Source: Woeseiaceae bacterium (lineage in GTDB: Bacteria; Pseudomonadota; Gammaproteobacteria; Steroidobacterales; Woeseiaceae). Taken from it: a DNA stretch of 46,430 nucleotides. A program made the position numbers and the translations under genes. Where the stretch lies: the NCBI GenBank assembly GCA_021773095.1, contig JAJFKR010000017.1:1-46430 (forward strand). Reading direction: 5' to 3'. Below, one piece after another: positions 46,353 through 46,430 of the stretch (position 1 is the stretch's first letter; the number at the start of each line of letters is the position of its first letter). The notes under the pieces are model-generated. The model did no database searches, was not told the origin of the DNA, and was given only the letters and a program-made list of their open reading frames with translations.

Positions 46353-46430
46353 TCGGGACTGTGGTTCCGGCAATGCTGGTGGACGAACTGTCCGCCACGC
46401 CACTGCTCTGGATCCAGCCACTCGACGTGG
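46334..46430 (+). CDS. Second BMC-P (EutN/CcmL) shell protein, cut by the window end
   Basis: Starts with ATG at 46334, with GAGGAGG upstream, and overlaps the BMC-T gene by 19 bases. The 32 complete codons read MLLGRVIGTVVPAML then VDELSATPLLWIQPLDV, the standard EutN/CcmL opening (GRVIGTVV). The rest lies beyond the window. The shell therefore uses at least two pentamer types, and the operon continues. Confidence 0.85.
   Translation, partial: MLLGRVIGTVVPAMLVDELSATPLLWIQPLDV

Overview
This window reads as chromosome from a Gram-negative aerobic heterotroph, most likely a marine or sediment gammaproteobacterium (a Woeseiaceae/Steroidobacterales-like lineage would fit). The basis is many lipoboxed lipoproteins, two TonB-dependent receptors, an aa3-type oxidase operon, and GTAGGAGCGCGCC-type palindromic repeats of the kind common in gammaproteobacteria. 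The taxonomic placement is inference, because no rRNA or marker gene is present.

Layout. 0-9.7 kb is general chromosome: a DUF222/HNH gene remnant ending inside a palindromic repeat, two lipoproteins of unknown role, a hemerythrin-like protein, an M48 lipoprotein protease with TPRs, a CDP-alcohol phosphatidylserine synthase, a sodium:solute symporter, and an exported protein translationally coupled to an ECF sigma factor and a membrane protein that looks like its anti-sigma partner. 9.9-14.8 kb is a cytochrome c oxidase operon (subunit II fused to two cytochrome c domains, subunit I, two subunit III-type proteins, subunit IV). It is followed directly by deoB (phosphopentomutase). 16-19.7 kb holds an exported amidohydrolase and a TonB-dependent receptor, both on the minus strand.

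19.9-46.4 kb is dominated by nucleic acid salvage and catabolism. One plus-strand run carries a phytanoyl-CoA-dioxygenase-like protein, thymidine phosphorylase (deoA), an exported alpha/beta hydrolase, a NupC transporter and a nucleoside hydrolase. A convergent minus-strand run carries a lipoprotein e(P4)-type 5'-nucleotidase, beta-ureidopropionase, an NCS1 nucleobase permease, dihydropyrimidinase, PreT, PreA and cytidine deaminase, which is a nearly complete reductive pyrimidine pathway with its periplasmic feeder enzyme and transporter. Next come a UshA-like 5'-nucleotidase, an Oar-like TonB-dependent receptor, a secreted propeller plus endonuclease/exonuclease/phosphatase protein, and deoD.

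41.1-46.4 kb (running off the window) is a bacterial microcompartment locus. It contains a winged-helix regulator, an RpiB-DeoC fusion enzyme, BMC-T, BMC-H and BMC-P shell proteins, a CoA-acylating aldehyde dehydrogenase, a second BMC-T and the start of a second BMC-P. It matches the published idea of sugar-phosphate-utilising (SPU) microcompartments, and its shell set resembles, from memory, that of Haliangium ochraceum.

Putting it together (inference): extracellular DNA/RNA or nucleotides are trimmed outside the cytoplasm and dephosphorylated, and nucleosides enter by NupC. DeoA, DeoD and DeoB make deoxyribose-5-phosphate. DeoC inside the compartment splits it to glyceraldehyde-3-phosphate and acetaldehyde, and the aldehyde dehydrogenase traps acetaldehyde as acetyl-CoA, while the bases go through the Pre/Hyd/ureidopropionase pathway. 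Three sequence observations sharpen this. A repeated 17-bp palindrome (ACTTCATnnnATGAAGT) occurs three times around the microcompartment regulator. An amphipathic segment is shared by the aldehyde dehydrogenase N-terminus and the linker of the RpiB-DeoC fusion, and looks like a common encapsulation peptide. The RpiB domain has Asp where the classical catalytic Cys lies.
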